The notes beneath the pieces were generated by a model that worked only from the letters and a program-made list of their open reading frames with translations, was not told where the DNA came from and searched no databases. This document shows, piece after piece, positions 1-13,956 of a DNA stretch of 64,000 nt. Each line of letters opens with the position of its first letter. Position 1 is the stretch's first letter. A program made the translations under genes and the position numbers. Source of the DNA: Smittium culicis. Taxonomy: Eukaryota > Kickxellomycota > Harpellomycetes > Harpellales > Legeriomycetaceae. The stretch spans positions 62,001-126,000 of the forward strand of contig LSSN01000021.1 in the NCBI GenBank assembly GCA_001970855.1. Direction: 5' to 3'.

Positions 1-1272
1 TCGTGAAAATACTTCATTATTTGACCCGTTTTGTTCTCTGCTTTCCAATTTATTACTTAATACTCCATTTTGATCATCTATTTTCTTGGGACTAATTAAC
101 GTGGAGCTAGAATTTTGGTTCAAGAAGTTAGCACCTGTGGGGAGCGATTGCAAATAAAGATCAGAATTTAATGAGCTATTGTGGAAAATATCGTGCTTAT
201 TTTTCATAGATGTGAATGAACTAATTTCGTCTATACAAGAGTTGTCATAAGATATTTGATTTGATACACTAATTCCTCGTCTGGTCTGTCCTACTATATC
301 GACAACTGATTCTGTATTTTCTATGGTGCTTTCTGATGAAACGTGTCTAAGGTTCTGGTTGTTCCCAAGAAATTGTGACGAAATGCTTGTATTGTTATTT
401 CCATTCACTGTGTTTACGGAGCTTTTCTCATTTGAAGAGCTGTTGGTTACAACAGATCCATTTGCTGGTGTTTTTGGAGATATACTTTTTTCGCTTCCAT
501 CCTGTGACTTTAAAAATGATGCATAACCAAGCGACCTTCTCCTATCAGGTAACTCAGTGGAGCTACTGTTTAGGAATTCTTCTGGCTTGGTTTTTGGCTT
601 ACTTAGCTTATTAATGCTCATATTATAAAAGTCTGAATGTTTCTTCAAAGCTTCTTTTTTTTCGGGTTTGAAATAAAGTGATTGAGTTTTACTAATTCCT
701 TGTGCTTTTGCGGAGGCTTTTAAACTTTCGTTTTCGCCAAAGTTGTTCCCTTTAAGCATCGACTCAAAACTAATCTTCTGCTTAATAAATGAATTGGAAA
801 TCTTCCTAAAAAGCTTAGAGCTCCTATTACCTTTTTTCCTGTCGTTTTCCAGTCTTGAATATTCCAGCATATCAGAATCTGAAATTTGGATCCCGATAGT
901 ATTCTTGGAACCTGATTCTTCATAATCTTCGGTAAAAGCATCAACCATTCCACCATTGTATTCGGTATATATTTGACTACTTTTAATTCCATCTAAATAG
1001 ATATCTTTATTTTCTGCTTCGAACCCGTTATTGATATTATTAGCATTCCCATTGATATCACTTAAGTTATTATTTTCCGATTTGTCTTCATGCACACTAC
1101 CTGAGTAAAAATTTTCACACGCAGCAAAGGATTTTGGTCGAGATAAGGATTTTTTTGAAGGTTTCTGAGTTTTTGTTTGTTGTTTTGATAACATTTGTTT
1201 AATAGTGCTCTTAAAGCCTTTTGAGGCAGGCTGTTTTTCTGTGAAATTTGCTGCTGAGTTTGATCTTAACAT
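1..1272 (-). CDS. Ser/Asn-rich protein of unknown function, 5' part (424 codons, continues beyond the left edge)
   Basis: I do not recognise this protein. The minus-strand frame is open without a stop from an ATG at 1270-1272 to the window edge, 424 codons, which is far longer than chance allows at this composition. The translation is rich in Ser, Asn, Lys and Glu and looks disordered. Basic stretches occur near the N-terminus (Lys/Ser-rich, about residues 20-50) and around residues 145-165 (NRSSKLFRKISNSF). An RRRSLGYASF segment around residue 265 has the form of a basophilic kinase site. The start is the first ATG of the open frame. No domain is visible; one may lie in the missing C-terminal part. 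The upstream side faces the AT-rich desert. An N-terminal tail of a kinase or a cell-cycle regulator is possible, but nothing seen here supports a specific name. Confidence 0.8.
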   Translation of the reverse strand, partial: MLRSNSAANFTEKQPASKGFKSTIKQMLSKQQTKTQKPSKKSLSRPKSFAACENFYSGSVHEDKSENNNLSDINGNANNINNGFEAENKDIYLDGIKSSQIYTEYNGGMVDAFTEDYEESGSKNTIGIQISDSDMLEYSRLENDRKKGNRSSKLFRKISNSFIKQKISFESMLKGNNFGENESLKASAKAQGISKTQSLYFKPEKKEALKKHSDFYNMSINKLSKPKTKPEEFLNSSSTELPDRRRSLGYASFLKSQDGSEKSISPKTPANGSVVTNSSSNEKSSVNTVNGNNNTSISSQFLGNNQNLRHVSSESTIENTESVVDIVGQTRRGISVSNQISYDNSCIDEISSFTSMKNKHDIFHNSSLNSDLYLQSLPTGANFLNQNSSSTLISPKKIDDQNGVLSNKLESREQNGSNNEVFSR

Positions 1273-1417
1273 TTTATGAGGCTCTGTAACAGTTAGCTTT
1301 CAGTAATGGTTTATTTAATATGATAGTATTTGGTAAAAGTAAAAAATACAAGTGTGATATTTTGCCTCACTGAGGTTTTTCTTCTGGGTAAGGTTATTTT
1401 AAAAATTGACTTTTAGC

Positions 1418-1681
1418 GAAATATTAGGGCGTTATATTGAGGAAATAACAATAAAATATTTAAAAAAAATTTTTTCTAAAGGGATTTTTAGGGAGATTGG
1501 TTCTTCTAATTTATCATCAATATTTAAAAATACCAGCGCGAGCAGGAGAATATATTCAGTCTTTGGAAATGAATTTTGAAATTTTGACAAGTTGGATAAT
1601 AGGAAAATACTAGTTAACTCCAAATACGATACACTGGCTAAAAAGTGGAATCGAAATGAAAACGAAGAGAAACAAAAATAG
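1418..1681 (+). pseudogene. Coding-like patch with one in-frame TGA
   Basis: One plus-strand frame runs 88 codons from 1418 to a TAG at 1679-1681 and is broken only by a TGA at 1577-1579. It is preceded by ttttag, which could be a splice acceptor. The second half (LVNSKYDTLAKKWNRNENEE) looks like ordinary protein, and local GC is higher than in the desert that follows. Other frames and the opposite strand are also fairly open here, so the frame choice is uncertain. It could be the last exon of a small gene, a decayed gene, or the 5' flank of the divergent gene at 1-1272. No homologue is recognised. Confidence 0.25.
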
Positions 1682-4012
1682 TAAATAAACTTGCGGAGAA
1701 GAGAATTTTTGATTGTTATTATTTTGTTAAGAATGAAGTATCGGATATTTGTTTTAATTTCACTATATGCTTATGAACTAAATGTTAGTATATGGGGGTG
1801 AGGGTGTGAAAGTGGGGTATAATATCTTTTATATAACTGTCGAAATATATTTTTAGAAAGAAGGTCAGTAAGGACTAATGAATAATATAAGTTTATTATA
1901 CAATTATAAACTTTTTTCAGAAAAAAGCAGAAATATAAATGAAAATGAAAATAAAGGAGTGAAAATATGAATTTAACTTGAAAATTATGGGTGGTTTTAT
2001 TTTTGGTGCATGGAATAGAAAATACTGCAATTCTTCAAATAAATAAGAATGTCAATTATGTGAGCGTTTTTTTTTTTATTTGAATTTTTAAAAAGGAAAG
2101 TACTTTTTATAATCCAAATATTTTTATTTATATGAGCACTAAAGTAAATATCTAGTTTGAGGCTTAAATTGTAGTTTAGAAAAATATTTTTGAATATTTC
2201 CAAGATAATTGATATTTGGTTTAAAACGCAGTCCAAGCTTAATAGTACACTATTAATATAAATCACCATCAACTTTGGATTTTCGTTTATATTTTTAAGA
2301 CAAGTAATGTGCTTATAATTATCTAAAAGATTTTTTTTATATAATAAAAATGACCTATAACTTCAATAATCTCCTTTTGTTATTGCGTTATTACAGAAAT
2401 CATGTTAAGGTTATTGTTTTAAACCAAAGCAGAATATTATATCTTCCTTTACTTGATTTTAATTTTATGGGCTAAATAAATAAATTCAGAAAAATAGTAT
2501 TTTTACTCATATAAAAAAATTAACAATATAGTATCTTTCTAATGACAATGCTTTACCTGTGCCTATTGTTGTAAAATAATTAGAAACAGAGAATGGACAT
2601 TGTAGATATAAGCTATTTATAGCCAATTTCATTAGTTTCAAAATGTCCTTATTGTTAAATATAAACAGCCGTAAAAATAAAACAATCAAAGATTTTCATA
2701 TTATAGGCTTATGAATGCAGTATAATCCTCCACTTGATTATTATTGGCTCTAATATTATCGACACTATGGAACAAAAACTACAACAGTTTTATTCTTTTT
2801 GAATTTGATTGTAGCTTTGTATCCTTATCTTAACTCTTAAGAATATTATAGATTAACAACACCCCAACCCCTAAGCTTAATTTAAATTATATTTAAAGTT
2901 ATACAGTTTTTTTATCCGAATATAACTTTTATCTACACCAATTATTACAATAGTATAGTATTCAGTCGTCCTATAAACTACATCAATTTGGTTACTCTGT
3001 TAACTAGAATCTGTCACTAAAATCTCAAAAAATATGTTTTAATATAGTATATATATTTTTTTTACTTCTTAATATAAGCTCAAATTTAAACAGACCTACT
3101 CGTATCACGATGGCCATTTACTAATTCCTGCTTTTACAATACCAAATTCATTTTATTTTTAATTATTATTACTAGTTTTCAGACCTACACTAACCTCCAG
3201 AAAAAAAATTCAAGTTGAACAGGTTATAGCTGTAGTTTTTATATATTTTTTTTTATTTTATTGAAAATCATTTAATATGTATTGTTTTTTTTCTCAGAAA
3301 TGATCATGAAAATCTTTTTAAAGATTTTCGTATAATCCTCTCAAACAATTGATTTTGATAAAGATGATATTCAGCCTTGATAAATTTATATTTTACCCCT
3401 GATAATAATTACCAACCCCCTATATTCGTTATAGAATTATCCGACCAATATACAAACTATTTATTTGTAGCTTGTGTAGCTTTTCGCATTTAAAATTTTT
3501 AATATTAGCAAATTTCAATAAAATAATAAAAACTATTAAGCCGCTTATTACTTTTAGCATAAGAAAGTATTTTATAATAAAAGAATATCTATTGGACTTA
3601 TCTATGAATGTATTTGAGAATTTCAATTTCAATTTTTTATAGTTTTTTTAAATATTTTATAATTAATACATTTTTATATTTTAAAATAATCTAGAAATAC
3701 TTTAAAACTTAAAATTCGTTTCACAAATAACCACATTTATTTGCGTCTATTTTTTTATCAATTTAAAGCAATCAATATTAACAGTATCTCGTATAAAATA
3801 CATTATTATAATCAATAAACTTACATATAAAATTTAATACGCTAAATATTATCCTTGATAAAATTTTGATTCAAATTCATTAAAGATTTATTTAAAGTAA
3901 TTATTTGACTGTTTTATTATGATTTTTTCATCGTTTTTTTTAAATTAAAGGCTAAAAATATATAAAAAAAAAACTCCAAAATCGATTATTTTTAAACGTT
4001 TGGCTTTTGTGA

Positions 4013-4147
4013 AGATCTTGTGGAATTTTAGAATTCCAAGAGTATAAACTTGAACGCCGTATGGGATTTAAAAAAAATCGTAAGTTTCATACCAAACACG
4101 ATTTGGCTTGCATTAAACATTTGATAAATAACATTAAAATAGCTTGA
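4013..4147 (+). pseudogene. Short coding-like frame in the desert (44 codons)
   Basis: A plus-strand frame open for 44 codons contains a protein-like, basic segment (EYKLERRMGFKKNRKFHTKH) followed by DLACIKHLIN. Two further protein-like stretches follow in other frames up to about 4320 (KDLLKATEKIFLKSIDL, then NRLKAILSKGIKFGCVIFDH). A second reading of the same bases gives an exon-like block at 4030-4077 between ttttag and gtaagt. Frames of this length occur by chance in AT-rich DNA. The call rests on residue composition and the local rise in GC. No family is recognised; a frame-shifted relic of a mobile-element protein is one possibility. Confidence 0.2.
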
Positions 4148-7100
4148 AAAAATCAAAAATAAACAGTTAAAATTTATGAAAAAGATCTTCTCAAAGCCAC
4201 TGAAAAAATCTTTTTAAAATCTATTGATTTAATATTTTTCTTTTTAGATGTAAAAGAACTAATATAAATCGTTTGAAAGCAATATTATCTAAAGGAATAA
4301 AATTTGGATGTGTGATATTTGATCATTTCTAATAAAAAATAAATTTCAATTATATTAACTTTTTTTTTTAGTAAAATTGATTATTCTGTTAATTCTGTTA
4401 ATTCATACTGTTGAAACGATTAAAAAGTCTAAATATACTATTTTCATCGGATAAATTGGTTAAATATGTTTTAATATTTACTAATTGATGGCATAAACTA
4501 AATTTTGTGGTGAAAAAATAGCAGATAAAAGAAATGGATATTATACAAACAATATAAAAAAATATGATATCGATTCTGGTGTTGATAGAAAATAAAATTT
4601 ATAGATCAGATCTAAATAGAATAAAAAAAATTTTACTAACGAATTACATTGTACTGCTTTAAAAAGCCTATCTAAAAAAATTGTTTAGCTGAGTCTAAAT
4701 TTAGATACTTTAAAAGTATATTTTATTAAAAAAATAAAGGTCTGTGTATCAAATCAATCTACACTTAGATATTTTTAAAAAATATCACTCAAAAATTAAA
4801 AAGCTATCTATAGAATAAGAAAAAAATATCAATCTTTCGGAATTTTTCATGTTTATGCATAAAATTTTAAACGTAAATAGAAAAGAAATGGTCAACTTTT
4901 TGTAAAGATAAATGCACGAATAAAATAAATTATCGTTTTTTATTTTAAAACTTGCGTTATTTAAAATAAAAATAAAATTATATTACTTGTTTATAAATAA
5001 AGAAGCTTTTATATTCAAACGAGATTTTTTTTTTAAAACAGCTTGTATTTCAAAAAAAATAAATAAAAAAGCTTAATTATAATCTAGGAAAATAGAATAA
5101 TTAATAAATTTTGTCCATTTTTTATTAATCTTTTATAAACTATGTGCATCTAGACGATTAAAATATTAAAATTGAGTTAATCTATTTTAGAGTCTGAAGA
5201 TAAGAATCATTAAACAGATAATATTAAGCTAATAAAATCTGTTTACAAAACTCATTTATATAACTAAATTGGTTTAATTTTAATAGAAATGATCTAAATC
5301 AACATCATAAGGATAAAATTTTAAGTAAATAAAGAATATTTTAGAAAATATCTGATTTTTTGTCGCTTTTAACCATTGATAAATTTATTTAATCGTCTTA
5401 ATGTTAGATAAACTTGAAAACAATCATAATTAAATTTACTTTAAATATAAAATTTTCGCATAATTTTGCAAAAAAATACTATATAATTTATTGAAATGAT
5501 ATTTATATATATATAAATACCATTTAAACATTTATAAATTTAAATATTAAAATTTTGGTGATATATAAACGGATAAAAATTAATTTTATTAGTGCTATCA
5601 ACTTTAAACATTCATTTATTATCATATAGTACTGTTCTAATTGTTAGTTTATTGTGATAAGCTATGGGCTAATATGACTTGATTTTTCAGTTATTAAGCT
5701 TTTAAAGCTTCAAGATTATAGATTTTTATATTAATTAAGTCGAATTTAGCTAAATTTATTCAGAGAGAAATAATATCTATTTGTAATTTTTTTTAGGTTG
5801 ATATTTCAGATCCGAAAGACTGGTCGATAAAATTTATAAAGATATAATCTATTATAAATAAATTATATAAAATTTTGTGTACCGTGTATAATTTACATAA
5901 TTTTTAACGCCTTTCAATGGAAAAATATTTAAAAAATATTTATGACTATGATGAAGAGTTTGGGGAAATCTATTACTTTTATTTTACTATGATCCTATTT
6001 ATTTTATTTTTTATTAGCTCCAAGTTATCAACTTTTAAAAGACAATTCTATTTTTTTAATATTATCCTATTTTAAAGTTTTATAATGTGGAGTTAATTTG
6101 AAACCATTTAATATCCAATATATATTTTAGATACGTATTAGCTCCAACTTTTGAAAATAATGTTAATGAGAAATTATTTTCTCAGATATTATCTTGATTT
6201 AGTCTTATAGATTAAATCCTTTCATTTAATAAACATTTTAAATTTAGGTTTAAAATTCAATATAAATATATAAATATATATATATAATGAGCTTATAATT
6301 AATTATATCCTCAAAATCTACTAAATTGCAATTATATCTAATATTTTGTTTTAATAAATAAGAATTAATCGAATTTAAACTATTCCTTTAGAATCTTAAA
6401 AATTATAATTCGTTTTAGCTATTAATTAGTTATATTTGGCTATTTTAAGCCATTTATATAATTAAACTAATGACAAGAAAAAAACTATACTCATTTATTT
6501 TTAGTTATGATTTAAATTTGAATATCAACCCTGTTAGATTTAGATTTTGTTATTTTATTTTAAAAATGTATATATCATTTTAACCTTATAATAAGATTTA
6601 ATTCAGATGTGAATTCGTAGGCTATTTTAAAATTATTAGAGAATATGTATTTATAATTAATTATGAGCTTAACAGTTATTTTTTTTTTTTTTTGAAACCA
6701 TGGTTTACTATAGATTATTTTATTTGCTTCTTAAAAAACTTAAATATATCGATAATTTAAATTTATTTTTATTCTAATTAGAATATTTCATATAAAAACT
6801 ATTTTATATTAAAAATCGAATAAATTATTTGTGAATTTTGAAAATGAGTATCAAATTTTAATATGAATCAAAAGATAATTTTTATCGTTGAGTTTTTTTT
6901 TAAAATAATAATAAAAATTCAGTAAAATAATTTCTAATTTAAAAAATAATATAATAATTTATAACATTTTGCTTAAAAAAATTTTTTTTTAGTTTATTTT
7001 AATTAGTAAAATATATTCTAGCCTTAACAGTTATGAAAGCAAGAATAATAATTGTATGAAATCGATCTATATTCATATTTTTTTATTGTTAGATCTAATT

Positions 7101-7731
7101 TAATTAAAATATAATCTATGCTATATAAATTAATTTTTATTTTAAATTTATTCTAAATCATTTTTAAAATATTTTTTACCCCTTGAAATGTGTTTTTTAC
7201 TTGATCACTGATGTAAAAACTTTAAATTTTTTTTATAACATCATTTTGTATATAATTTCAGTATAATGTTTTCTAGTTAAAAGTTAAAAATTAATATTTG
7301 TAAATTAGCGATACTATACTGACTTATCTTTATTTAGAGTTACTTGGTATATTTTAAATAATATCAATATAAAATAGTGCTTTTTCAAAAATTGGACCCT
7401 AAACTATAATTTTCTAAAAAGATAAACCAAAATTGTAAGTGAAATATTTTTTTCGTAATATATATGAATATCAGTACATATTTAAAAAATTGAATAGATG
7501 GCTGTAGAATAATTATCATATTATCTATTAGCCGTAAAATGAAAACAAAGTTATAATTTGAAATAATTTCTAATCTTATCAATATAAAAGATATAAGCGA
7601 TAACTTTAAAGGTGCATTTTTTTTATGAAATTCAAGGGTATTGAATAGAGATGTTTAATACTATTAAAAGATAATTTATAAGATAATGATCTATATTAGG
7701 AGTTTACATATATAAATGACAAAAAATATGA

Positions 7732-7794
7732 ATGCTTAAATTAATTTTCTCGACTCAATTCCATCAAGATACTGAGGACCTAGAGGTTTCAAAG
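7732..7794 (+). other. Possible isolated exon (ATG to consensus donor)
   Basis: An ATG opens 21 codons with unusually balanced composition (including STQFHQDTEDLEVSK), ending at AAG followed by gtaatc, a good 5' splice site. The patch stands out in GC from its surroundings. No partner exon or homologue was identified, so it may be chance. Confidence 0.15.
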
Positions 7795-10700
7795 GTAATC
7801 TGTTGAAAATGTATATACATTTTTTTATAATTTTTAATAAAAACAGCTTTTACATTAAGCTTCCATCCTCGAATTAGTCATACTTATTTAAATTTAAATA
7901 AAGAATCTAATTATTTTAATTTTTTATTAAAATTTATGATCTGTTATCTCTAATATTATTGTGCTAAGCTTTGATAATTTATTGATATACGTATTCTAAA
8001 TAACATCACATAATTTATTTTTTTTAATTATTCAAATCCGAGTAATTAATTTAATTTTAGTATTTTCGATAATGAATTTTGATTTTACCCTCGGTTATAC
8101 ATAGATCTCAAACATGTCTTGTGTTATTAATCTAATTTTATAAAATATCTTCAAGAATAAAAAAATTAATTAATTTTGTATCTAAGTCTAAATCAATGAT
8201 TTTTAAATCAAATATTTATTTATTATAGCATTAAAAATAATTTTTTTTATAAAATATAGTCATATTTAGTTTAAAAATAAAGGCATTAATAACGAAGTGC
8301 GTAAAATTTAATAAGAATAACGTTTCAAATTATTAAAATAGCTATAAAAAATAATAAACATCCAAAAAATTTAAATCGTATGTTTTTAAATAATAATTCT
8401 TTTATTAAATTATTTCTAGGGATATTGTTATTTTAAAATGTATAATATGGGTATATTCTACATAAAATAATATTTAACGAGAAATTTTTTTCAAGATTAT
8501 ATTTCATAAGCTCAAAATTAAAAAATCTATGAGAATATTATTATTATTAAAAATATACCTGTTTTTAAAATCAAATTTTTACTATTCTATATAAAAATAG
8601 TATAGACGTGTATTTCTTTTTATAAAGATTGAATTAAAAAGATTAAATAAAAAAAGCATTTTATTAGATTAATTCGTTAACCCATCAGTACAAATAAGAT
8701 AAGTCCATAGATAACTAAAATTTTGATAACGATATTTCAATATAAATAAAATTATAAAAATTGCTTTATATTTCGCTTTTTTCGCCAATAATATGTATAT
8801 AATAGTAGCTAATCATTTAAAATTGATTCTTATTCTAGATATATATGTATTTTCAATTATTTAGTAATTATGCGTCAAAAACTTTTTAAATTCTATTTTG
8901 TGCTATCAAAAAACAGTGAGCATGTTATATTTATCAATTTTTGAATTTATAATTTATAATTTATAACAATTATATATTTTAGTTATTATCTAGTTTATTG
9001 ATTAACTTTTTGTGAATTTTATATTTAAATAGATATTTACAATATAAAAGGTAAATAGCTCGGTAAAAAAGCCGTGAATTTTCCTGAATATCAAGATAGG
9101 GTGTATAATAAATTAATAAAAATTAATTGATTTCATTGAAGGAAATTAATACTTTTTTATATAATTTATAATTTTTTATAAATACATTTATACATATCAT
9201 AATAATAGCTAATCGGATAGTTTCTAAGTAAAAATAAACGATAATATCAATATTTATTTATTTTATACCCAATCAATATACTAAAAATATGATTTAATTT
9301 AATTTAATATAATACTTTCTATAAATAATTTTATATTCTAAACTCTTATGGAATAATGATTCGCGAAATGAGTAAGTATTTTCTTCTAATTTTCCTTTCT
9401 CATCGTTTTTTTAGATTAAAGCTATACATTTATATTCATGTGGCAGTGTTTAGATTTAGATAGTAGCATTTTAATACAAGCTACATAGAAATAAAAGCCA
9501 AAAATATTTAATAAATATTTTAGACCAAACCTACCTTTTACTCAATAAAGATCTTATATAAACCGTCTAATCATCTAAACACTAATTATCTCTTTATAAA
9601 AAGAAAAAAAAATAAAATAAAAATAAAATCGACTAACTCAAACTCAACGGCTTAAAAAATTTTATTTAATCAATAAAATTTCAAAGAAATCGAAACATTC
9701 TGGAAGAATATACAACAAAAACTCCAAAACTAAGAAAAAATATATACTATAACGACATGAAAAAAAAGCAAGGGAAAATTTTTTTAAAAAATGCATATAA
9801 AAACACGATAAATGAAATAAGTGAAAAATACCAGAAAAATATCAATTCTTATAAAAATTACAGTTTAACAAATTTTTTTGTTTCTATACGGACAGTATCG
9901 GCAAAATCTTAATGTTTTTACACCAAAATTTTGATTTTTAAACTATTCTGTCATATTTATAAGAAAAAAAACAAAAAAAAATTAACTTGCTACTTTACTT
10001 TAGTTTTTTTTTTTTGATTAAAATCTATGAACAAAAAATAATAAAATCTGCATAAAAAAATAAAAACCGCAAAAGCAGATAAAATATAAAACATAAATAC
10101 TTTAACCGATCTAAATTAAATCTGACCAAAGAAACACCAATAAAATCAAAAATATAAACATCTCATGAGTTACTTGCTAATTATGCTAAACCAAAAGCTC
10201 TTATGAAGAAAGGACCAGTCTATATGAAAGAAAATCAACATTTATAACCCTTTTGAAAGATAAAAACCAATTATTATAATAATTTTCGTAAAATATTGAT
10301 ATTTAAATGTATACAACTTCAAAATTATTTAATTTTATTAATTATATGCTATTTTATATTATATTATAGATGTAAATATATATTCTCCAGAGTAAAAACG
10401 TCAAAAATACAAAAAATTAATGCTTTTTCAATTTAGCTAGATTATTATACAAAAACTGTAATTTGAATAGCTCCTTTTTTTTCGACTATTTTAAGTTGAA
10501 TGTATTCTTTCTAAAAAATTAATAACCTGAAATTCAATTTTTTATATAATCTGAATTCAGCATTGATAATATTTGTTAAATTCTAGCAATTTCATAAATT
10601 TCTGGACATAATTAGGAATTTATTTAGATAAAATATCGTTTTAGATTTTGAAAGATATAAAATTTTCGATTTAGCCTCTTAATTATTTACTTCTAATCTT

Positions 10701-13338
10701 TTTGATAAATAAATTAATCAGTAATTTCAGAGTAAGTTTAAGTACATGTATTAATTTCAGCCAAAAAAATATAATAGAAACTTAAATTGATTAATCTTGG
10801 ATAAGAATATAATTTCTACATTCTTAATTAAATTTACCCTGTATTATTTGTAATAATTCATCATTTTAATTTTTTTATCCTTAAAAAATGCCCGAATTTC
10901 AAAAATATACGATTTAATAATAAAAATAAATTTATTTTATTGAATTTAGTGTATTATATGACTTTATCAGAATATATAAATTAATTATTGAATTTAAAAT
11001 ACATTTTTATCATCATTTTCATAATTCAAAATTTTAAAAACTCTTGCAAAGATTAATTTATTCAATCTATTTAAAATAATAAGTTTGGAATTATTAATTT
11101 ATTTATTTTAATATACTCTGAATATTATTATCAATTTCATCTTAGATTATTAAGTCAAAACGTATTTTACCGCATTATTTATTGAATTTCAAAATGATTC
11201 GCTAAAATATGGAATATGAATCGTTTAAATATCCATGCAACAAATTTGTTATAAATACCAAATTAGAAACGAATTAAAGCGCTATATTATTATAATTTCA
11301 TATTCTTTTTTTGAATATTCTTTCTTGTGTTCGAATAAAATTTTTTTTAATATTCACTTATTTTCTAATAAAGCAAATTTTGTTAATTAATGAGTTAAAA
11401 ATAAATTTTTACAGATCTCTATTTTGAAATTTATAATTAATATGGAGCAAATATTTTAATATATAAAAAAATTTTAACTCATAAGCTACAAGAAAGCAAT
11501 TTAGAAACTAAGCAATAAAAAAATTAGTTAAATAATATATCAAATGCTCATAATTATGGTGTATCAATACTTTAAAAAACTTAGTCTATGATTGAAATAT
11601 CAAAATTTATATGAAAAAAGGAATAAATCTTCAGATTTGGTTGATGTTTTTATTAAACTATCTACGAAAAAAGTGCTAGAAGAAAGCTCATTTAATAAAT
11701 TAAATTTCATTATTAAAGAATTTTATAAGTAATTTACGTTATTGTAATAAAATGTTTTATTTTAATCGATATATTTTTCAAAATTCGTAATCATATTTAT
11801 ATGTTACATAACAATATACTCAAGATTTTTTTCGTTAAATTAAGAACAAATTTTAATTTATATATTGTAATATAAAATTATATAATTTTTTCATGATTAA
11901 ATATTTTCAGAAATTGAGCTCATATAATTAAAATTTTAGTAGAAAAAATTTATTAAGATATAATTTTTTGATATCAATGTTTTTCAAATAAGTTTTTATA
12001 ACTCATATTTCTTTTTCATAACCTTAGATTAAAATCTATTTTTTTATCTGCTTTATCAGTGGTATTTTTTATGTAATAAAAATACTCAATTTATACATAT
12101 ATCTATTATAATTAAACCGAATAAAATTAAAAAAATCTGATTTTTTATTTTATAGATCCAAATTTTAGTTATTTTGAGTTTTTAATCATACGTTTAAACT
12201 TTAAATTCCGCAAATATAACTCATAAACTTAGTTAAAATAGATTTACAACAGTAAAAAATAACAGTTTATATAATAACTATAGACCCACTTATATATACC
12301 TACGTATAGATAATATTGATTTATGCAAATTAAATGAACCCTAACTGTATTTATCAGGGATAATTCACAAAATATACATATTCTATGATTCAGTGCCTAT
12401 ATTTTGATTTTTACAAAGGCATTTATAGTTTTAAACTAATAAAAATTCATTTATATAATAAATTATGATATTAACTATCTATGCTCAATAAATAATATCC
12501 TCAATATCATTTTTAATTTTATAAAAGCCATAAAAAATATGTCCAAATAAAAGAATGTTCTTTTAAACGCGATTCATTTAATAAATCTATACCTAAAATC
12601 GAATTTATTTAAACCTTTTTTTACTTTTAAATTATATTCGGAAACATTTATTATTAGCTTATTCAAAGGTAAAAAAATTTAACTTATAAATTTAAATTTA
12701 ATAAATATATTTACAATTGAGGAAATTTATATATAAAATAAAAATTTAAGCAAATCATATAAAAAAAAAAAAACTAAACAGCTACAGATTTTCAAATATA
12801 TATTCTAAAAAAAAACAGGTAAAAACTCATATACTAATATATAATATTATGTTAAAATCGCTGTATAATAAAATCTATGCGAGTAAAAATGACAAATCCA
12901 TAACTCTTCAATAAAAATATTTTACCTTTATACATAGAGGAAATATCTACTTATATAGTAGTATAGCGATTCTAGATTTCAAAAACATTAATACATAAAA
13001 TCTGTAGCGAAAGAGCCGTTGAAAATAGTAGATATCCAAAATTCGATATTTTTATATATTTTTGGAAGCGAAAAATCTTAACATTTTATTTAAAAAATCA
13101 AAAAAACTCGCAATTTAACGTTTATATTCTTCATATAGGGTAGACTCGTAAAAAAAATTTACTGAATAATATACAAAAATAGTTTTCTTAAGCCCGAAAT
13201 ATTCATTAAAAATTCTAAAAATTCCATTTATTTGAATATAAAATAGCAACCAACGTATAAAAAAATTAAATTTCTGAGGGAAAACGAAAAATGTTTATAA
13301 TACTGTATTTAATTTTTGAATCTGTCAAAATTTTTTAG

Positions 13339-13956
13339 CATGAATCTAATAACCCAGGAACTTTTATTGATAGCATATAAAATGAAGGGGTATTTGAATT
13401 TGAATTTATAGCTCCAAAATTTTGCTTAGACATATTTAAAGGTATGCTGCAAGTAATAGGCTTAGATAAATGTGTTATAAAGGGAAAATTTAAAGATTTA
13501 ATTATTATGAATACAATACTGGATGGTGAAGAAAGTATATTCCATTTTTCTTTTGTCATTTGACATTTATCCAAAAAATACTATGATATTTATTCATTAA
13601 AAATTTCGGAAAAGGTTTAAAAATCAAAGCGAATAGCTCTACTTCGATTATAAGCTATCGCGATAAATTGTTGAATCATGCCTTAATTAAAAACACGGCT
13701 GAAAAAATAATTTTTTGTGCGTTAGAAGTATAGCAGGTAATATAAAAAGGTTTTTCATAATTTACAAATCAGTTTTGCTTTAAAATGCAGACACTAGACC
13801 GAGATAATTAGCATTTATTTCGAAAGTGAGTAATTTAAAGTAAAAAATTTCAAAAAATATATATATTTTTAGTTAAAATACCTGCAAAAATATGAAAAAG
13901 ATTGCAATTTTCGGTGCCAAGACTTGGTAATGCTACATAAAATATTTCAGAGTCCT
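13339..13956 (+). pseudogene. Three exon-like segments of an unrecognised gene or gene relic
   Basis: A GC-richer island in the desert holds three plus-strand frames that can be joined in phase. Segment 1 (13339-13534) is broken once by TAA at 13378-13380 and contains FKGMLQVIGLDKCVIKGKF. Segment 2 (13615-13727) contains ANSSTSIISYRDKLLNHAL. Segment 3 (from 13873) contains LKYLQKYEKDCNFRCQDL. The implied introns (13535-13614, donor gtatat; 13728-13872, donor gtatag, acceptor ttttag) have lengths normal for this genome. Further exon-like blocks follow near 14.8-15.05 kb (donor gtaagc, acceptor tttcag). No family is recognised. The TAA, unless spliced out, argues for decay. Confidence 0.3.

Noticed and set aside
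1418..1681. TGA as tryptophan (mitochondrial code, NUMT)
   Set aside because: The peptide does not resemble a mitochondrial protein, and nearby nuclear genes use TGA as a stop.
9670..9912. Plus-strand frame open for about 80 codons between stops
   Set aside because: Lys/Asn-rich composition and an internal ATG only. By rough estimate several such frames are expected by chance in this much AT-rich DNA.
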